Assembly (NCBI RefSeq): GCF_036345175.1
Contig: NZ_CP107780.1
Span: 10,855,010 to 10,919,009, forward strand
From: Streptomyces sp. NBC_00576
GTDB taxonomy: Bacteria; Actinomycetota; Actinomycetes; Streptomycetales; Streptomycetaceae
Reading direction: 5' to 3'
DNA length: 64,000 nucleotides
In this document: positions 35,873 to 45,800 of the stretch, one piece after another
Layout: each line of letters opens with the position of its first letter
How positions within the stretch are numbered: position 1 is the first letter of the stretch
Made by a program: the position numbers and the translations under genes
Notes under the pieces: model-generated
The model's database searches: none
What the model saw: only the letters and a program-made list of their open reading frames with translations
Told to the model about the DNA's origin: nothing

Positions 35873-36235
35873 GTGCTGTGGTGGCGGTTGAATGCCTTGG
35901 TGAGCGACTACTGGACACCCGCGCATCACGCGGTCGAGCACGAGGATGCCGAGACCCTGGCCCGGTTGCTGGCCCACGGTACCGATCCTGATGAGGCCTT
36001 CAGCAACATGACGCTGCTGACGCACGCGATCGACGCCGAGGGCGACGGCTCCCTGCAGAGCGGCCAACCGTTGACCGTGCACACCACTGCCGTGCTGCTG
36101 GCCTTCGGGGCTGACCCGGAGCTCGCCGATCCAGACGGTCGCACCCCCATGGACATCGCCAAGCACTACGGCCACGACCTGGCGGTGAAACTGCTGCGGA
36201 CCCACATCAGCGGCCGAGCCGCCGGTAACAGATGA
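35873..36235 (+). CDS. Ankyrin-repeat protein, passenger of IS5-type element
   Basis: About 110-120 residues: SDYWTPAHHAVEHEDAETLA, RLLAHGTDPDEAFSNMTLLT, HAIDAEGDGSLQ, then AVLLAFGADPELADPDGRTP and MDIAKHYGHDLAVKLLRTHI. These are two to three ankyrin repeats, which act as protein-binding surfaces. Starts at GTG 35873 or GTG 35900 are possible. The 3' end overlaps the convergent transposase stop by 29 bp. Because it lies between the inverted ends, it should be mobilised with the transposase. Its partner is unknown; it might control transposase activity or be cargo acquired by chance. Confidence 0.72.
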   Translation: MLWWRLNALVSDYWTPAHHAVEHEDAETLARLLAHGTDPDEAFSNMTLLTHAIDAEGDGSLQSGQPLTVHTTAVLLAFGADPELADPDGRTPMDIAKHYGHDLAVKLLRTHISGRAAGNR

Positions 36236-37015
36236 GGGTGCAGGCGATGCTCGTGAAAGCGAGGAAATGCTCGGCCTTGCGCTCATAACGACGGTGGAGA
36301 CGGCGGCAGCCGGCGAGCCAGGACATGGTGCGTTCGATCGTCCAACGGTGACGTCCCAACCGCTGGGAGCTCTCAACTCCCTTGCGGGCGATACGGTGCC
36401 GGATGCCTCGGCTGCTTAACCATCGCCGCAGGTGGGCATAGTCGTAGCCCTTGTCGGCATGAAGCTTGTCGGGCTTGCGACGTCGGGGTCCCCGGCGGGA
36501 GCGGACCGGCGGTATGCCCTTCACGAGCGGGATCAGGGCCTGGCTGTCATGGACGTTGGCACCCGATATTCCCACGGACAGGGGCAGACCGGTCCGCTCC
36601 GTGATCAAGTGGATCTTTGAGCCGTACTTGCCCCGGTCGACAGGATTCGGACCTGTCAGGTCCCCCTTTTCAGGGCGCGCATGTTCACTGAGTCGATCGC
36701 ACACCGAGACCAGTCCAGGTCACCGCGGGAGCCGAGTTCGTCAAGGACAAGGCGGTGGAGCTTCGCCCAGACCCTGGCCTTCGTCCACTCGGTGAAGCGG
36801 CGGTGAGCCGTCGCGCCGGACGGCCCGAAGGACGCGGCCGGCAACTGCTGCCAGGTGCAACCGGACGTTGCCACGAACACGATGGCAGCCAGCACTTCAC
36901 GGTCACCGTGCCGCCGCCGACCACCGCCCTGAGGCCGTGAGGGCGCCTCCGGAACCACCCGCTGAAACAGCGCCCACAACTCGTCCGGCACCAGCCGCTC
37001 AACGATCCCCACCAC
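36207..37015 (-). CDS. IS5-family (IS427 group) transposase, programmed frameshift
   Basis: Two overlapping frames form one transposase. The first (GTG near 37015) reads GIVERLVPDELWALFQRVVP, AAIVFVATSGCTWQQLPAAS, then D in LDWSRCAIDSVNMRALKRG. The second, entered at the AAAAGGGGG run near 36660, gives GPNPVDRGKYGSKIHLITER, D in LHADKGYDYAHLRRWL, and E in RWTIERTMSWLAGCRRLHRR. This D/D/E arrangement and slippery site are normal for IS427-group elements. Both frames are complete, so it is probably functional. Confidence 0.88.
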
Positions 37016-37058
37016 AGCCAAGAGCCTAACAAGCCAGCCAAATGAGATGGCTTCTAAA

Positions 37059-38292
37059 ACGGGCACCAGGGCCAGCCCCTGAGCTCGTGATGACGGGCTG
37101 GATCCAGCCGCCTCTGGTCACCACCACCCGGGACTACCGCACCTTCGAACGGGAACGGCACGCCGACCTGGCCAACCCGTGGCTGGTCCGGGCCCGGCGG
37201 GCAGCGCGCGCTCTGGGTGAGGCGCGCGGGTGGACCCGCTGGGTCGCCAGCGACGTCGACCGGGCCCTGGTAATCGTGCTGTCCGGCCATGCCGAGGGCG
37301 AGTCGATCCGCTACACCGAGATCTTCCCGGCCCTGCGAGGCCGGGGACTCCCGGTCGGTCGGACCGCCGAAGTTCTCGATCAACTGGGCCTGTTCACCGA
37401 CGACCGCACGCCAGCGATCGACCGATGGTTGGACCGCAAGCTCGACGCCGTCGCCCCGGGCATCCGCGGCGAGGTCGATTCCTGGGCCCGGACCCTACTC
37501 GACGGCGGCCCGCGGTCCGAGCCCCGCGCACGGCAGACCGCCTGGACCTACCTCAACGAGATCCAATCGGTTCTGTTGGAGTGGTCCAGCCACTACGACC
37601 ATCTGCGGGAGGTCACCCGGGAGGACATCGTCGCCGCCCGGGACGCCGCCAGCGGCAAGCAGCGGGAAAGCCGCGTCGTCGCACTGCGGTCGTTGTTCCG
37701 TCACGCGAAGAGGAACGGCCAAATCTTCCGCAACCCCACCCAACGGATCCGTGTCCACCGGCAGGCTGGCGGCGTCGCCCAGCCCCTGGGGCAAGCGGAC
37801 ATCGACCAGGCGGTCGCCAGCGCGACCACCCCGGACATCAAGCTGATCACTGCCCTGGCCGCCGTCCACGCGGCACGGCCGAAGATGATCCGAACGATGC
37901 AGTTGTACGACGTGGATCTCGGCAACGGGCGAATCACCGTCGCCGGTCACGTCCGCCCGCTCGACGACCTCACCCGCCAGGCCGTCCTGGACTGGCTCGA
38001 CCACCGCCGAACCCGCTGGCCGAACACCGCCAACCCACACCTGCTGATCACCCAGAAGACGGCCGTCGAACTCGGGCCGGCGGGCAAGCTCTGGACCACC
38101 CGGGCCACCCGCAACCTCACCGCGACCCTGGAGCGACTCCGTGTCGACCGCCAGCTCGAAGAAGCCCTGACCCACGGCGCCGACCCCCTTCACCTCGCCC
38201 TCGTTTTCGGCATCGACGAGAAGACCGCCATCCGCTACGCGGACTCCGCACGGGCCTTGCTGGATCAGGCCGCTGAACAGCCATTTCGGTGA
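37059..38292 (+). pseudogene. Second recombinase-like protein, 3' part after IS5 insertion
   Basis: About 410 codons continuing the zinc-ribbon gene. It has a core-binding-like region (ARAARALGEARGWTRWVASD, VEFPAL-like IFPALRGRGLPVG), then RQTAWTYLNEIQSVLLEW, the catalytic-domain-like AARPKMIRTMQLYDVDL, and the ending HLALVFGIDEKTAIRYADSA. The R and the terminal R-Y are visible but the classic HxxR box is not clear, as in other large actinobacterial recombinase-like partners. A start within this fragment is possible at ATG 37042 or GTG 37086, so a shortened protein may still be made. Original function: partner of the integrase at 34021. Confidence 0.72.
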
Positions 38293-38347
38293 AGTCTGCT
38301 CGACCGGTACACGCCTTTGATGGGGGGAACATGCCGTCAGGGCAGAG

Positions 38348-38872
38348 TCAGCAACCGGGGCCGATCGGTGGAGACGATGTCAAGGCGAGCGCGGCGATCC
38401 GCAGCTCGGCCGCCCACGTCCGCTGGTCAAGCCCCAACGTGTACTCGATGCAGCACCCGCATTGCGGGATCAGCGATACGAATGATCGTTCCTCAACGGT
38501 TTCGACCTCCGTCTCCCACCAGTCGTCCGTCGCCAGGTCGGCGGGAGTGATTTCCCCGTTGATCAGCCTCGCCGCCAGCCGACGCAGCGCGTGGCGCCGT
38601 GCCAGGCCCGGATCAGGCAACTCGAGTCCGGCCTCGGAGAGTGCTTGCTCAAACGCGTCGCGGATATCGCGGGCATCCGCGTTGCGGGGCAATCCGGCGA
38701 GCTCGCGCAACGTCGGGGTGTCCAGCCCGGCCGCGAGCGCCTCGGCAGCAATCATCGGCAGGTCCTCCGGGCGGATCTCATCAGCCTGATATCGGCACGC
38801 CACCTCACCCAGAGACGTGAGGCCGCTCCGCGTTGAGGGCTCCGATTCCGGTGTCGTTCCTGCTGTTCTCAT
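38348..38872 (-). CDS. Conserved hypothetical protein
   Basis: A 174-residue soluble, mainly helical protein. The body VACRYQADEIRPEDLPMIAA, EALAAGLDTPTLRELAGLPR, DARDIRDAFEQALSEAGLEL reads as a helical bundle. The second part, ARRHALRRLAARLINGEITP, ADLATDDWWETE and a CGCC motif before IEYTLGLD, looks like a conserved Streptomyces family that I recall only as hypothetical. It is convergent with the recombinase operon. Location next to mobile DNA and the style hint at an immunity or regulatory role, but no function can be assigned. Confidence 0.65.
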   Translation of the reverse strand: MRTAGTTPESEPSTRSGLTSLGEVACRYQADEIRPEDLPMIAAEALAAGLDTPTLRELAGLPRNADARDIRDAFEQALSEAGLELPDPGLARRHALRRLAARLINGEITPADLATDDWWETEVETVEERSFVSLIPQCGCCIEYTLGLDQRTWAAELRIAALALTSSPPIGPGC

Positions 38873-38968
38873 GACTCATACGATGCCAGCACCGTCCCAA
38901 GGAGGGTTGCCGAAGGGGCGGTCCGCTCGGTACTCACCCCGCGTGTTCGCCTGAACCCGAAGGCCGAC

Positions 38969-39223
38969 GTGCACTTCCGGCTCCGTATCCCGGCGCCGGC
39001 CCGGCCTGCGACGCCGACGGAACCCTCCGGATCCGACGCACATACGGAAGCCAACCTGAGCCGGCTACGGAAGGAGAACACCGACCTGCGCCGCACTCTC
39101 GCTCTGTACGAGGAGGTCATCCGTCAGCTTGCAACCGAAAACGACGCCCTTCGCAGCGGCGCTACTGTTGTGCCCTTGCCCTTGCCCTCCCGGAGCCGGA
39201 CCACCCCGCGAACCCCATCCTGA
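38969..39223 (+). CDS. Short coiled-coil protein, probable remnant of the recombinase operon
   Basis: About 84 residues. The core SRLRKENTDLRRTLALYEEV, IRQLATENDALR is a leucine-zipper-like coiled coil. Such C-terminal coiled coils end the small TnpC/DUF6262-type proteins that accompany tyrosine recombinases, so this is likely the 3' part of a third operon member. The upstream sequence (38880-38968) has a broken frame. The stop codon forms part of the target duplication of the adjoining IS256 copy. Confidence in a working gene is low. Confidence 0.4.
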   Translation: MHFRLRIPAPARPATPTEPSGSDAHTEANLSRLRKENTDLRRTLALYEEVIRQLATENDALRSGATVVPLPLPSRSRTTPRTPS

Positions 39224-40613
39224 TCCGCGGGACTGTAAAACGTTCGGTGTAACTCCCGATCATGGAAGATGCATCGATGACCAGCAACAACGTGACTGAG
39301 CCCGAGGCCGTCGAGCCGTCTGAGGCGCCGGCGAAGTCTGTGGACAACCGACTGATTGACGAGCTGGTGGGCCGGGCTCAGGCCGAGGGCCTTCAGCTGA
39401 CCGGCGAGGGCGGGCTGCTCCAGCAGCTGACCAAGCGGCTCCTGGAGTCCGCTCTCGAGGGTGAGATCACCGACCATCTCGGCTATGACAAACACGATCC
39501 GGCCGGGAAGAACGGCGGCAACTCACGGAACGGCACCCGGGCCAAGACCGTGTTGACCGATGTCGGCCCGGTGGAGATAGCCGTGCCCCGCGACCGGGAA
39601 GGCAGCTTCGAGCCGAAGATCGTCAAGAAGCGGCAGAAGCGTCTGTCCGGCGTGGACGAGATGGTCATCTCGCTCGCGGCGAAGGGCCTGACGACCGGTG
39701 AGGTCCAGGCCCACCTGGCCGAAGTCTATGGGGCCGAGGTGTCCCGGCAGACGATCTCAACGATCACCGACAAGGTTCTCGACGGGATGGCCGAATGGCA
39801 GAACCGGCCCCTCGACGCCGTCTATCCCGTGATCTTCATTGACGCCATCCACGTGAAGATCCGTGACGGGGCGGTTGCCAACAGGCCCATTTACGTGGCC
39901 CTGGCGGTCACTGTCGAGGGTCGGCGGGACATCCTCGGGCTGTGGGCGGGCGACGGCGGCGAGGGCGCCAAGCACTGGATGCACATCCTCACCGAGATCA
40001 AGAATCGCGGTGTGAACGACGTCCTCATGCTGGTCTGCGACGGGCTCAAGGGCCTGCCTGACGCGGTCGAGGCCGTCTGGCCCCGCACCACGGTCCAGAC
40101 CTGCGTGGTGCACCTGCTGCGGAACTCCTTCCGTTATGCCGCCCGCCAGGACTGGGACAAGATCGCCCGCGTCCTCAAGCCCGTCTACACCGCGGCGACC
40201 GAGGAGGCCGCACTCGAGCGGTTCGCCGAGTTCGCCGATGCCTGGGGCCGGAAGTATCCGGCGATCGTGCGGCTCTGGGAGAACGCGTGGGAGGAGTTCA
40301 CCCCGTTCCTCCGCTTCGACACCGAGATCCGGCGCATCGTCTGCACCACCAACGCGATCGAGTCCGTCAACGCCAGGATCCGGCGGGCGGTCAAAGCCCG
40401 CGGACATTTCGCCACCGAGCAGGCCGCATTGAAGTGCGTCTACATGGCCATCATGTCCCTGGACCCCACCGGCAAGGGACAAGCCCGCTGGACCATGCGC
40501 TGGAAGACCGCACTCAACGCCTTCGACATCACCTTCGACGGCCGCCTCTCGGCAGCCCGTCAGTAACTCCAACAACCCCAGTTACACCGCTCGTTTGACA
40601 GACCCTGATCCGC
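39221..40613. mobile_element. Complete IS256-family element with 8-bp target duplication
   Basis: Ends GGGACTGTAAAACGTTCGGT at 39229 and, inverted, GGGTCTGTCAAACGAGCGGT ending at 40605 match at 22 of 26 positions. TGATCCGC is duplicated at 39221-39228 and 40606-40613. The element proper is 1,377 bp. The clean duplication and intact transposase suggest a recent arrival. Confidence 0.93.
39262..40566 (+). CDS. IS256-family transposase
   Basis: A 434-residue transposase of the usual length. Marks are EGEITDHLGYDKHDPAGKN, NGTRAKTVLTDVGPVEIAVP, and the DDE set: D in PVIFIDAIHVKIRDG, D in MLVCDGLKGLPDAVEAVWP with the CVVHLLRNS segment, and E in TTNAIESVNARIRRAVKARG. ATG 39262 and 39277 are both plausible starts. 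All catalytic residues are in place. Its left end sequence also occurs as a scar at 7385, so this IS or a sibling has moved in this chromosome before. Confidence 0.94.
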   Translation: MEDASMTSNNVTEPEAVEPSEAPAKSVDNRLIDELVGRAQAEGLQLTGEGGLLQQLTKRLLESALEGEITDHLGYDKHDPAGKNGGNSRNGTRAKTVLTDVGPVEIAVPRDREGSFEPKIVKKRQKRLSGVDEMVISLAAKGLTTGEVQAHLAEVYGAEVSRQTISTITDKVLDGMAEWQNRPLDAVYPVIFIDAIHVKIRDGAVANRPIYVALAVTVEGRRDILGLWAGDGGEGAKHWMHILTEIKNRGVNDVLMLVCDGLKGLPDAVEAVWPRTTVQTCVVHLLRNSFRYAARQDWDKIARVLKPVYTAATEEAALERFAEFADAWGRKYPAIVRLWENAWEEFTPFLRFDTEIRRIVCTTNAIESVNARIRRAVKARGHFATEQAALKCVYMAIMSLDPTGKGQARWTMRWKTALNAFDITFDGRLSAARQ

Positions 40614-40717
40614 AGGCCGTTGGCAGGCGCTGATAGATCTGTGGGCGATCGCCGGAGTGGATGACGCTGACCTGGACCTCTGGTGATCGCTTTTTCGTGG
40701 ACAGGTCTGGGGGAGCT

Positions 40718-41167
40718 TCAGGGCGTGGGTGGGCGGTTTTCGCCGGTGCCGGATCGGGGTGCGAGCGAGGACGGCGCAGCTTGGCGCGGCTGGTCAGCGG
40801 GCTCTGCTGCCTGAGGCCGGGTTGCTGCCAGGCTGGCCAGGAGTTTGAGCCGGTCTTCGGATGTGGTGCCGGGTTCGGCGGTGTAGAGGGTCAGGTCGTG
40901 CATGGCCCGGTGGGACACGGGCAAGTCCAGGGAATGGTAGGTCAGCTCCAGCTCGCCGACCTCGGAGTGCCACAGCCGCTTGGCGCCGTCGTGGCGGATG
41001 CGGACGTCGTGCGCGGCCCACTGGCCGCGGAACTCGGGACTGATCGTGGACAGCTCGCCGATGAGTTCGCGCAGGGCCCGGTCCTGGGGTTCGCGTCCGG
41101 CTTCCGCGCGCAGCAGTGCGGTGGTGGCGACGGCGGCGGCCTCCCAGTCGACGAAGAACTGCCGGAA
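40718..41167 (-). pseudogene. XRE regulator with MmyB-like ligand domain, N-terminus lost
   Basis: The minus frame from about 41167 reads FFVDWEAAAVATTALLRAEA, EPQDRALRELIGELSTISPE, FRGQWAAHDVRIRHDGAKRL, LTYHSLDLPVSHRAMHDLTL and TAEPGTTSEDRLKLLASLAA. This is the MmyB-like C-terminal domain of Streptomyces XRE regulators. The HTH and first half are missing, with a stop just upstream of the first residue, so it is a remnant. A sibling fragment lies at 52830-53163. Confidence 0.7.
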
Positions 41168-41363
41168 TGCTCAGCACTTGTGGATCGGTTCCGGGAGGGG
41201 ACGTGAAGGCGTACCTTCCCGAATGATCCTTTGAAGGTCTCCGAGTAGGCCCGCGTTCACAGCGCGGGTCGGGAAGGCACGCCCCCCGTGCTCAGCGTAG
41301 TCACCGATGACGGCGCCACCCAGTCCGGCACTTTGATCGCGGCCTGACCGGGCCACCCTGTGA

Positions 41364-42629
41364 TCAGGTCTCGGGCGTGCTGATGATCCCCTTGCAGGCG
41401 TTCGTGTTGTCGGCGGTGCCGGGCACGGCGGCGGCCTTCACCGCGTTGAAGTCCGTGACGTAGGCGTCGTGGTCGGCGTCGACGTCGACCTTGAGGAGCG
41501 CCTCGTCGTTCTTGGTGAGGGCAGGGCCGGTGTAGTTGTGGCTGCCGGTCCACAGGACCTTCTGCCCCGTCGCGCCGTCGTACTTGCCCTCGATCAGCAG
41601 GTACTTGGAGTGGATGATGCGCGAGGCGGTGGCCGGGTCGTTGTCGTCGTCCCAGTTGTAGCAGCGCAGCGTGGGGCCGCCCGAGGCGTGCAGGGTCTCC
41701 CAAGTGCCGCTGGAGGAACCGCTGTCGGTCTGTGAATAGACGATGTCGACCGTGCAGCCGGCGGTCTTGAGCGCGACCAGCTTCTGCGCCACCGGGAGCC
41801 GGGTGAGCTTGAACATCCCGACCCGCACCTTGGTGTGCTTGGTGGTGCCGTTTTCGGTGTAGGTGCAGGTCACGTTGTCGAGGACGCCGGTGATGGTGTC
41901 GCCCGGTGACGGATCGTCCGCCGGACGCGGGAAGAAGTAGGCCTTGTAGGGGCTGCTGGTGGTCGAGCTGTACTGCCAGTTGGCCCAGTCCTGGCCCACG
42001 AGTTTGCCGAAGTAGTTGCTGTACGCCGTGTAGATCGTCACGTTGTTCGGCAGGACGTAGGCGTCGTTCCAGAACCGGCTGTAGCTGGACGGCGTCAGGT
42101 TCGACGAGGTCTGCACCACGACGTCGTACGCTCCGTCGAGCTGTGAGAACAGCCAGAACTTGTTGTGGTTGATGGAGGCGCCCTGTGAAGGCTCACCCAG
42201 ACATGACTTGTTGACGGGGCACAGTCCGACGAACGAGCTCTTCGTGAGGTCGGTGCCGAGCGCGGCCGTCAGGATCGGGTACGTCGGGTCGTCGACGTTG
42301 TCGCTGACGTCGCTCTCGTCCAGCATCAGCTGGATGTCGACGCCGCGGGCGCGGGCGTCCGCGATGGCCTGGGCCAGCTCCGTGTCCCAGAAGTGGTAGA
42401 CCGAGGCCTTGATGGACGAGCCCGACGGTGACTGGTTGATGTAGTCGAGCAGTTGTGTACGTATCGCCTGCTGCTCGGCCACGGTGCCGGTCGGCTTGTT
42501 GAAGACCGGGCCCGCCGTGACGGCCGCGGACGCGCTGTCCGCCAGGCCGAGTTGCAGGCCCGCGACGAGCGAGACCGAGAAGAGAGCCGCGGCGAGACGG
42601 CTTGAACCATGGCGTGATGCTGAGCGCAC
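41364..42629 (-). CDS. Secreted phospholipase D-like protein (two HKD motifs)
   Basis: About 421 residues. The signal peptide is RLAAALFSVSLVAGLQLG with LADSASAAV cleavage. Two HKD-type motifs are present: INHNKFWLFSQLDGAYDVVV with following SSNLT, and RIIHSKYLLIEGKYDGATG with WTGSHNYTG. Members hydrolyse phosphodiester bonds, in phospholipids or nucleic acid. GTG 42629 follows an AGGGGGG ribosome site at proper distance, better than ATG 42656. It is divergent from the giant RHS protein, with a shared 235-bp promoter region. An outside-acting lipase or nuclease fits its export. Confidence 0.88.
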   Translation of the reverse strand: MRSASRHGSSRLAAALFSVSLVAGLQLGLADSASAAVTAGPVFNKPTGTVAEQQAIRTQLLDYINQSPSGSSIKASVYHFWDTELAQAIADARARGVDIQLMLDESDVSDNVDDPTYPILTAALGTDLTKSSFVGLCPVNKSCLGEPSQGASINHNKFWLFSQLDGAYDVVVQTSSNLTPSSYSRFWNDAYVLPNNVTIYTAYSNYFGKLVGQDWANWQYSSTTSSPYKAYFFPRPADDPSPGDTITGVLDNVTCTYTENGTTKHTKVRVGMFKLTRLPVAQKLVALKTAGCTVDIVYSQTDSGSSSGTWETLHASGGPTLRCYNWDDDNDPATASRIIHSKYLLIEGKYDGATGQKVLWTGSHNYTGPALTKNDEALLKVDVDADHDAYVTDFNAVKAAAVPGTADNTNACKGIISTPET

Positions 42630-42863
42630 CAGACCCCCCTGAGGCCGATCGAGCATATATCTGTCGAACGGATGTTGACAGAGAGGCGGGTGTGACTACC
42701 AGTTACACCCGCAGAATGCCTGGGAGTTGGGCGTGAGTTGGCCGTGAGATGACCATAAGATGACACTTGTCCCTTTTGATGAACTAGACATGACAGATGA
42801 GAAGTTCCTACCCTCGGCGAACATTTATTGATCTTCCTTTCGCGTGGGGGGGGTGGGAGCTTC
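42630..42863. promoter_or_regulatory. Divergent promoter region between phospholipase D and RHS genes
   Basis: The 234 bp between two outward-facing secreted-protein genes holds both ribosome sites (AGGGGGG-type on the minus strand, GGTGGGAG on the plus strand). It is richer in A+T than its neighbours. Specific -35/-10 elements could not be chosen with confidence. Confidence 0.4.
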
Positions 42864-45800
42864 GTGAGACGTCTGAGTTCTCGAAGCGTGGCTGCCCTGG
42901 TCAGCAAGGCATTGCTGGCCGGGCTTTTGTCGGTCGTGGCGTTCGCGCCCACGGCGGCGGTGGCGTTGCCGAGTGGCGACCAGCCGAGCGTGCCGAGCGG
43001 AAAAATGGACAGCCCGGTGCCGCAGGTGGCCGAGCCGTCCCAGACGAAACCGGCGAAGGTGACCTGGCCCAAGGCGGGCCGTGGCACCGTGGCGCTGGGA
43101 TCCGCGCCGGTCAAGGCGGCCAAGGGATCGGTTGTGTCGGTCCGTACGGCCCGGCACTCCGCGAAGGCCAAGGGCGCGGCAGCGCGCCCCGCGCCCTCCA
43201 AGGTCGACGTCGAGGTGCTGGGGCGCGCGAAGGCCGAGGCCGCCGGCGGTCTGGGACTCGCGGTGCGGCTCGCGCGCCGGGACGGCGGGCGGGGGGCCGG
43301 GGCGGTGGAACTCTCCATCGACTACTCGGGCTTCGCCCACGCCTACGGCGGCGACTTCGCCTCCCGGCTGCGTCTGATCAGGCTGCCGGCCTGCGCGGCA
43401 ACCAACCCGAAGGCGAAGGCCTGCCGAAGCGGCAGCTACGTACCCGCGAAGAACGACACGGACGGTCAGAAGCTGACGGCGACGGTCGAGGCCACGCCGC
43501 AGACCGAGACGTACTCCGGCATGGCGGCCCTCGCGGGGCCCTCCGTCTACGCGCTGACCACGGGTTCATCGTCCGACAAGGGCGACTACCGGGCGAGCAC
43601 GCTGTCGCCCACGGGCAAGTGGGACGTGTCGATGGGCTCGGGCGCGTTCACCTACCAGGTGCCGATCGAGGTGCCCGAACCCCCGGTGGGTGAGGCCCCG
43701 GACCTTGCGCTGACCTACAACTCCCAGTCGGTGGACGGCCGTACGTCGGCCTCCAACAACCAGGCCTCTTGGGTGGGGATGGGCTGGGACCTGAACCTCG
43801 GCTACATCGAGCGCCGCTACAAGAACTGCACCCAGGACGGGCACCCGGCCTTCGGCGACCTGTGCTGGGATTCGCCGAACTCGTCGGCGGACCCGAACGG
43901 CGCCGTGTACGTCATCAACATCAACGGGATGACGACGCAGCTCATCCAGGACAACACCGGCACCGGCTCCTTCCACATGGAGGACGATCCCGGCTGGAAG
44001 GTGCAGAAGCTCAACGGCGGCTACGGCTCGGACAACACCGACGAGTTCTGGGTGATCACCCAGCAGGACGGCACCCGCTACTACTTCGGCTGGGGCCGCT
44101 CCGAGCGCTCGCTCGCCAGGACGAGCTCGGTACTGACCGTCCCCGTCGTCGGTGACGACGCGGGCGAGCCCTGCAACAGCTCGTACCCCAACCCCTGCAA
44201 GCAGGCCTGGCGTTGGAGCCTGGACCGGGTGGTGACACCGAACGAGGTCGAGAACTCCTACTTCTACGACAAGGAGCAGAACTACTACCGTTCGGTGGCC
44301 GCGGCCGACAAGGCCCGCTCCTACGACGCGGGCGCGTACCTGAGCCGGATCGAGTACGGCTGGTCCTCGCAGACCGCGGGCGCCCAGCTTCCTGCCAAGG
44401 TGGAGTTCCAGCACGTCAACCGCTGTGTCGAGCGGATGAACGAAAAGGACCCGCTGGACAGCACCCCACCGGACTGCCCGACCATCGACGGGTCCCCCTC
44501 GTCGTACCCGGACGTGCCGGTCGACCTCATCTGCGACGGCCCGGAGGACGGCGAGTCCTGCGCGGGAAAGACCTACTACCCCACGTTCTTCCAGCGCGGA
44601 ATGCTCTGGGACATCAAGACGTACGTCCGCGACAACGACGCGGCGAGCTGGGACCTGGTCATGCAGTACCAGATGAAGTACGCGCTGATGAATCCCGAGG
44701 GGGCCATCGACGGCACGCTCTGGCTCGACTACATCCAGCGTCGCGGCTACGCGGGGGACGACGTCACCCTGCCGACCATCAACTTCAACGGTGTGTACCT
44801 GGACAACCAGGTCGGCGGCTCGTTGCTGAACTTCCGCCGGGTCAACAAGGTCTTCACCGACCTGGGCTCCAGTGTGGCCGTCACCTACGGGCACGCCTCC
44901 GACGGTGACGTCTCCCGGCAGTGCGACGCCGCCGACCTGCCCTCCCAGTCGACCAACGACTCCGAGTGCTTCTGGCAGAAGTGGACGCCGGAGGGCACGA
45001 CGACCGAGCAGACCGGCTGGTTCAAGAAGTTCGTCGTGACGCAGATCGTGGTGGACCCCGGCGATCTCGGGGACGGCGATCCCGCGATGACCACGACGTA
45101 CGAGTACGACGGCGCCCCGGGCTGGCGGTTCACGGCCGACCCGATCGCCAAGGACGAGGACGAGTCCTGGTCGGAGTGGCGCGGCTACGGCAAGGTGCTC
45201 GTCACCACCGGCGCCAACTCCAACAGGCACTCCACCTACAACTGGCTGTACCGGGGCCTGGACGGCGACCGCACCTCCAAGACGGACCCCTCGCAGACCC
45301 GGACGGTGAAGGTCACCGACTCCGAGGGCACCCAGTGGACCGACTCCGCGTGGCTGGCGGGCAAGCCGCTGGAGACCTCCACGCGCGACAGCGCGGACAA
45401 GTCGCAGGCGAGGGAGTGGCACGAGTACTGGATGCACAACACCGCCCAGTACACGGGCCTCCCGGACGCCCGCTTGGTGCGGGAGAGCAAGACGCGCACG
45501 CTGGAGAAGGTCTACGACTCCACCGACACGGACCTGTCGACCTGGCGCGAGCACATCGTCGAGAACGAGTACGACGACAGTGAGACGGCCTCCACCACCT
45601 TCGGCCTGCCGATGCGCGTGGACGACTGGGGCGAGACCGGCGTCTCCGACAACACGTGCACCGAGTTCGGGCGGGCCTACAACACCGACCAGCTCGACGC
45701 GACCGGCACCAAGCGGTGGATGGTGTACCAGGACGACGAACGCCACTACTCCGTCTCCTGCACCACCCAGGCCCAGGACCAGGCGGCCGGGCAGGACACC

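Larger units (their letters stand above)
35822..37058. mobile_element. IS5-type (IS427 group) element carrying an ankyrin-repeat passenger gene
   Basis: Inverted ends match at 17 of the first 20 positions: TTAGACGTCATCTCAATTGG at 35822 and, inverted, TTAGAAGCCATCTCATTTGG ending at 37058. A transposase fills the right two thirds on the minus strand and a plus-strand ankyrin gene fills the left third. Precise removal restores the interrupted recombinase frame. No exact target duplication is seen. Confidence 0.8.
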
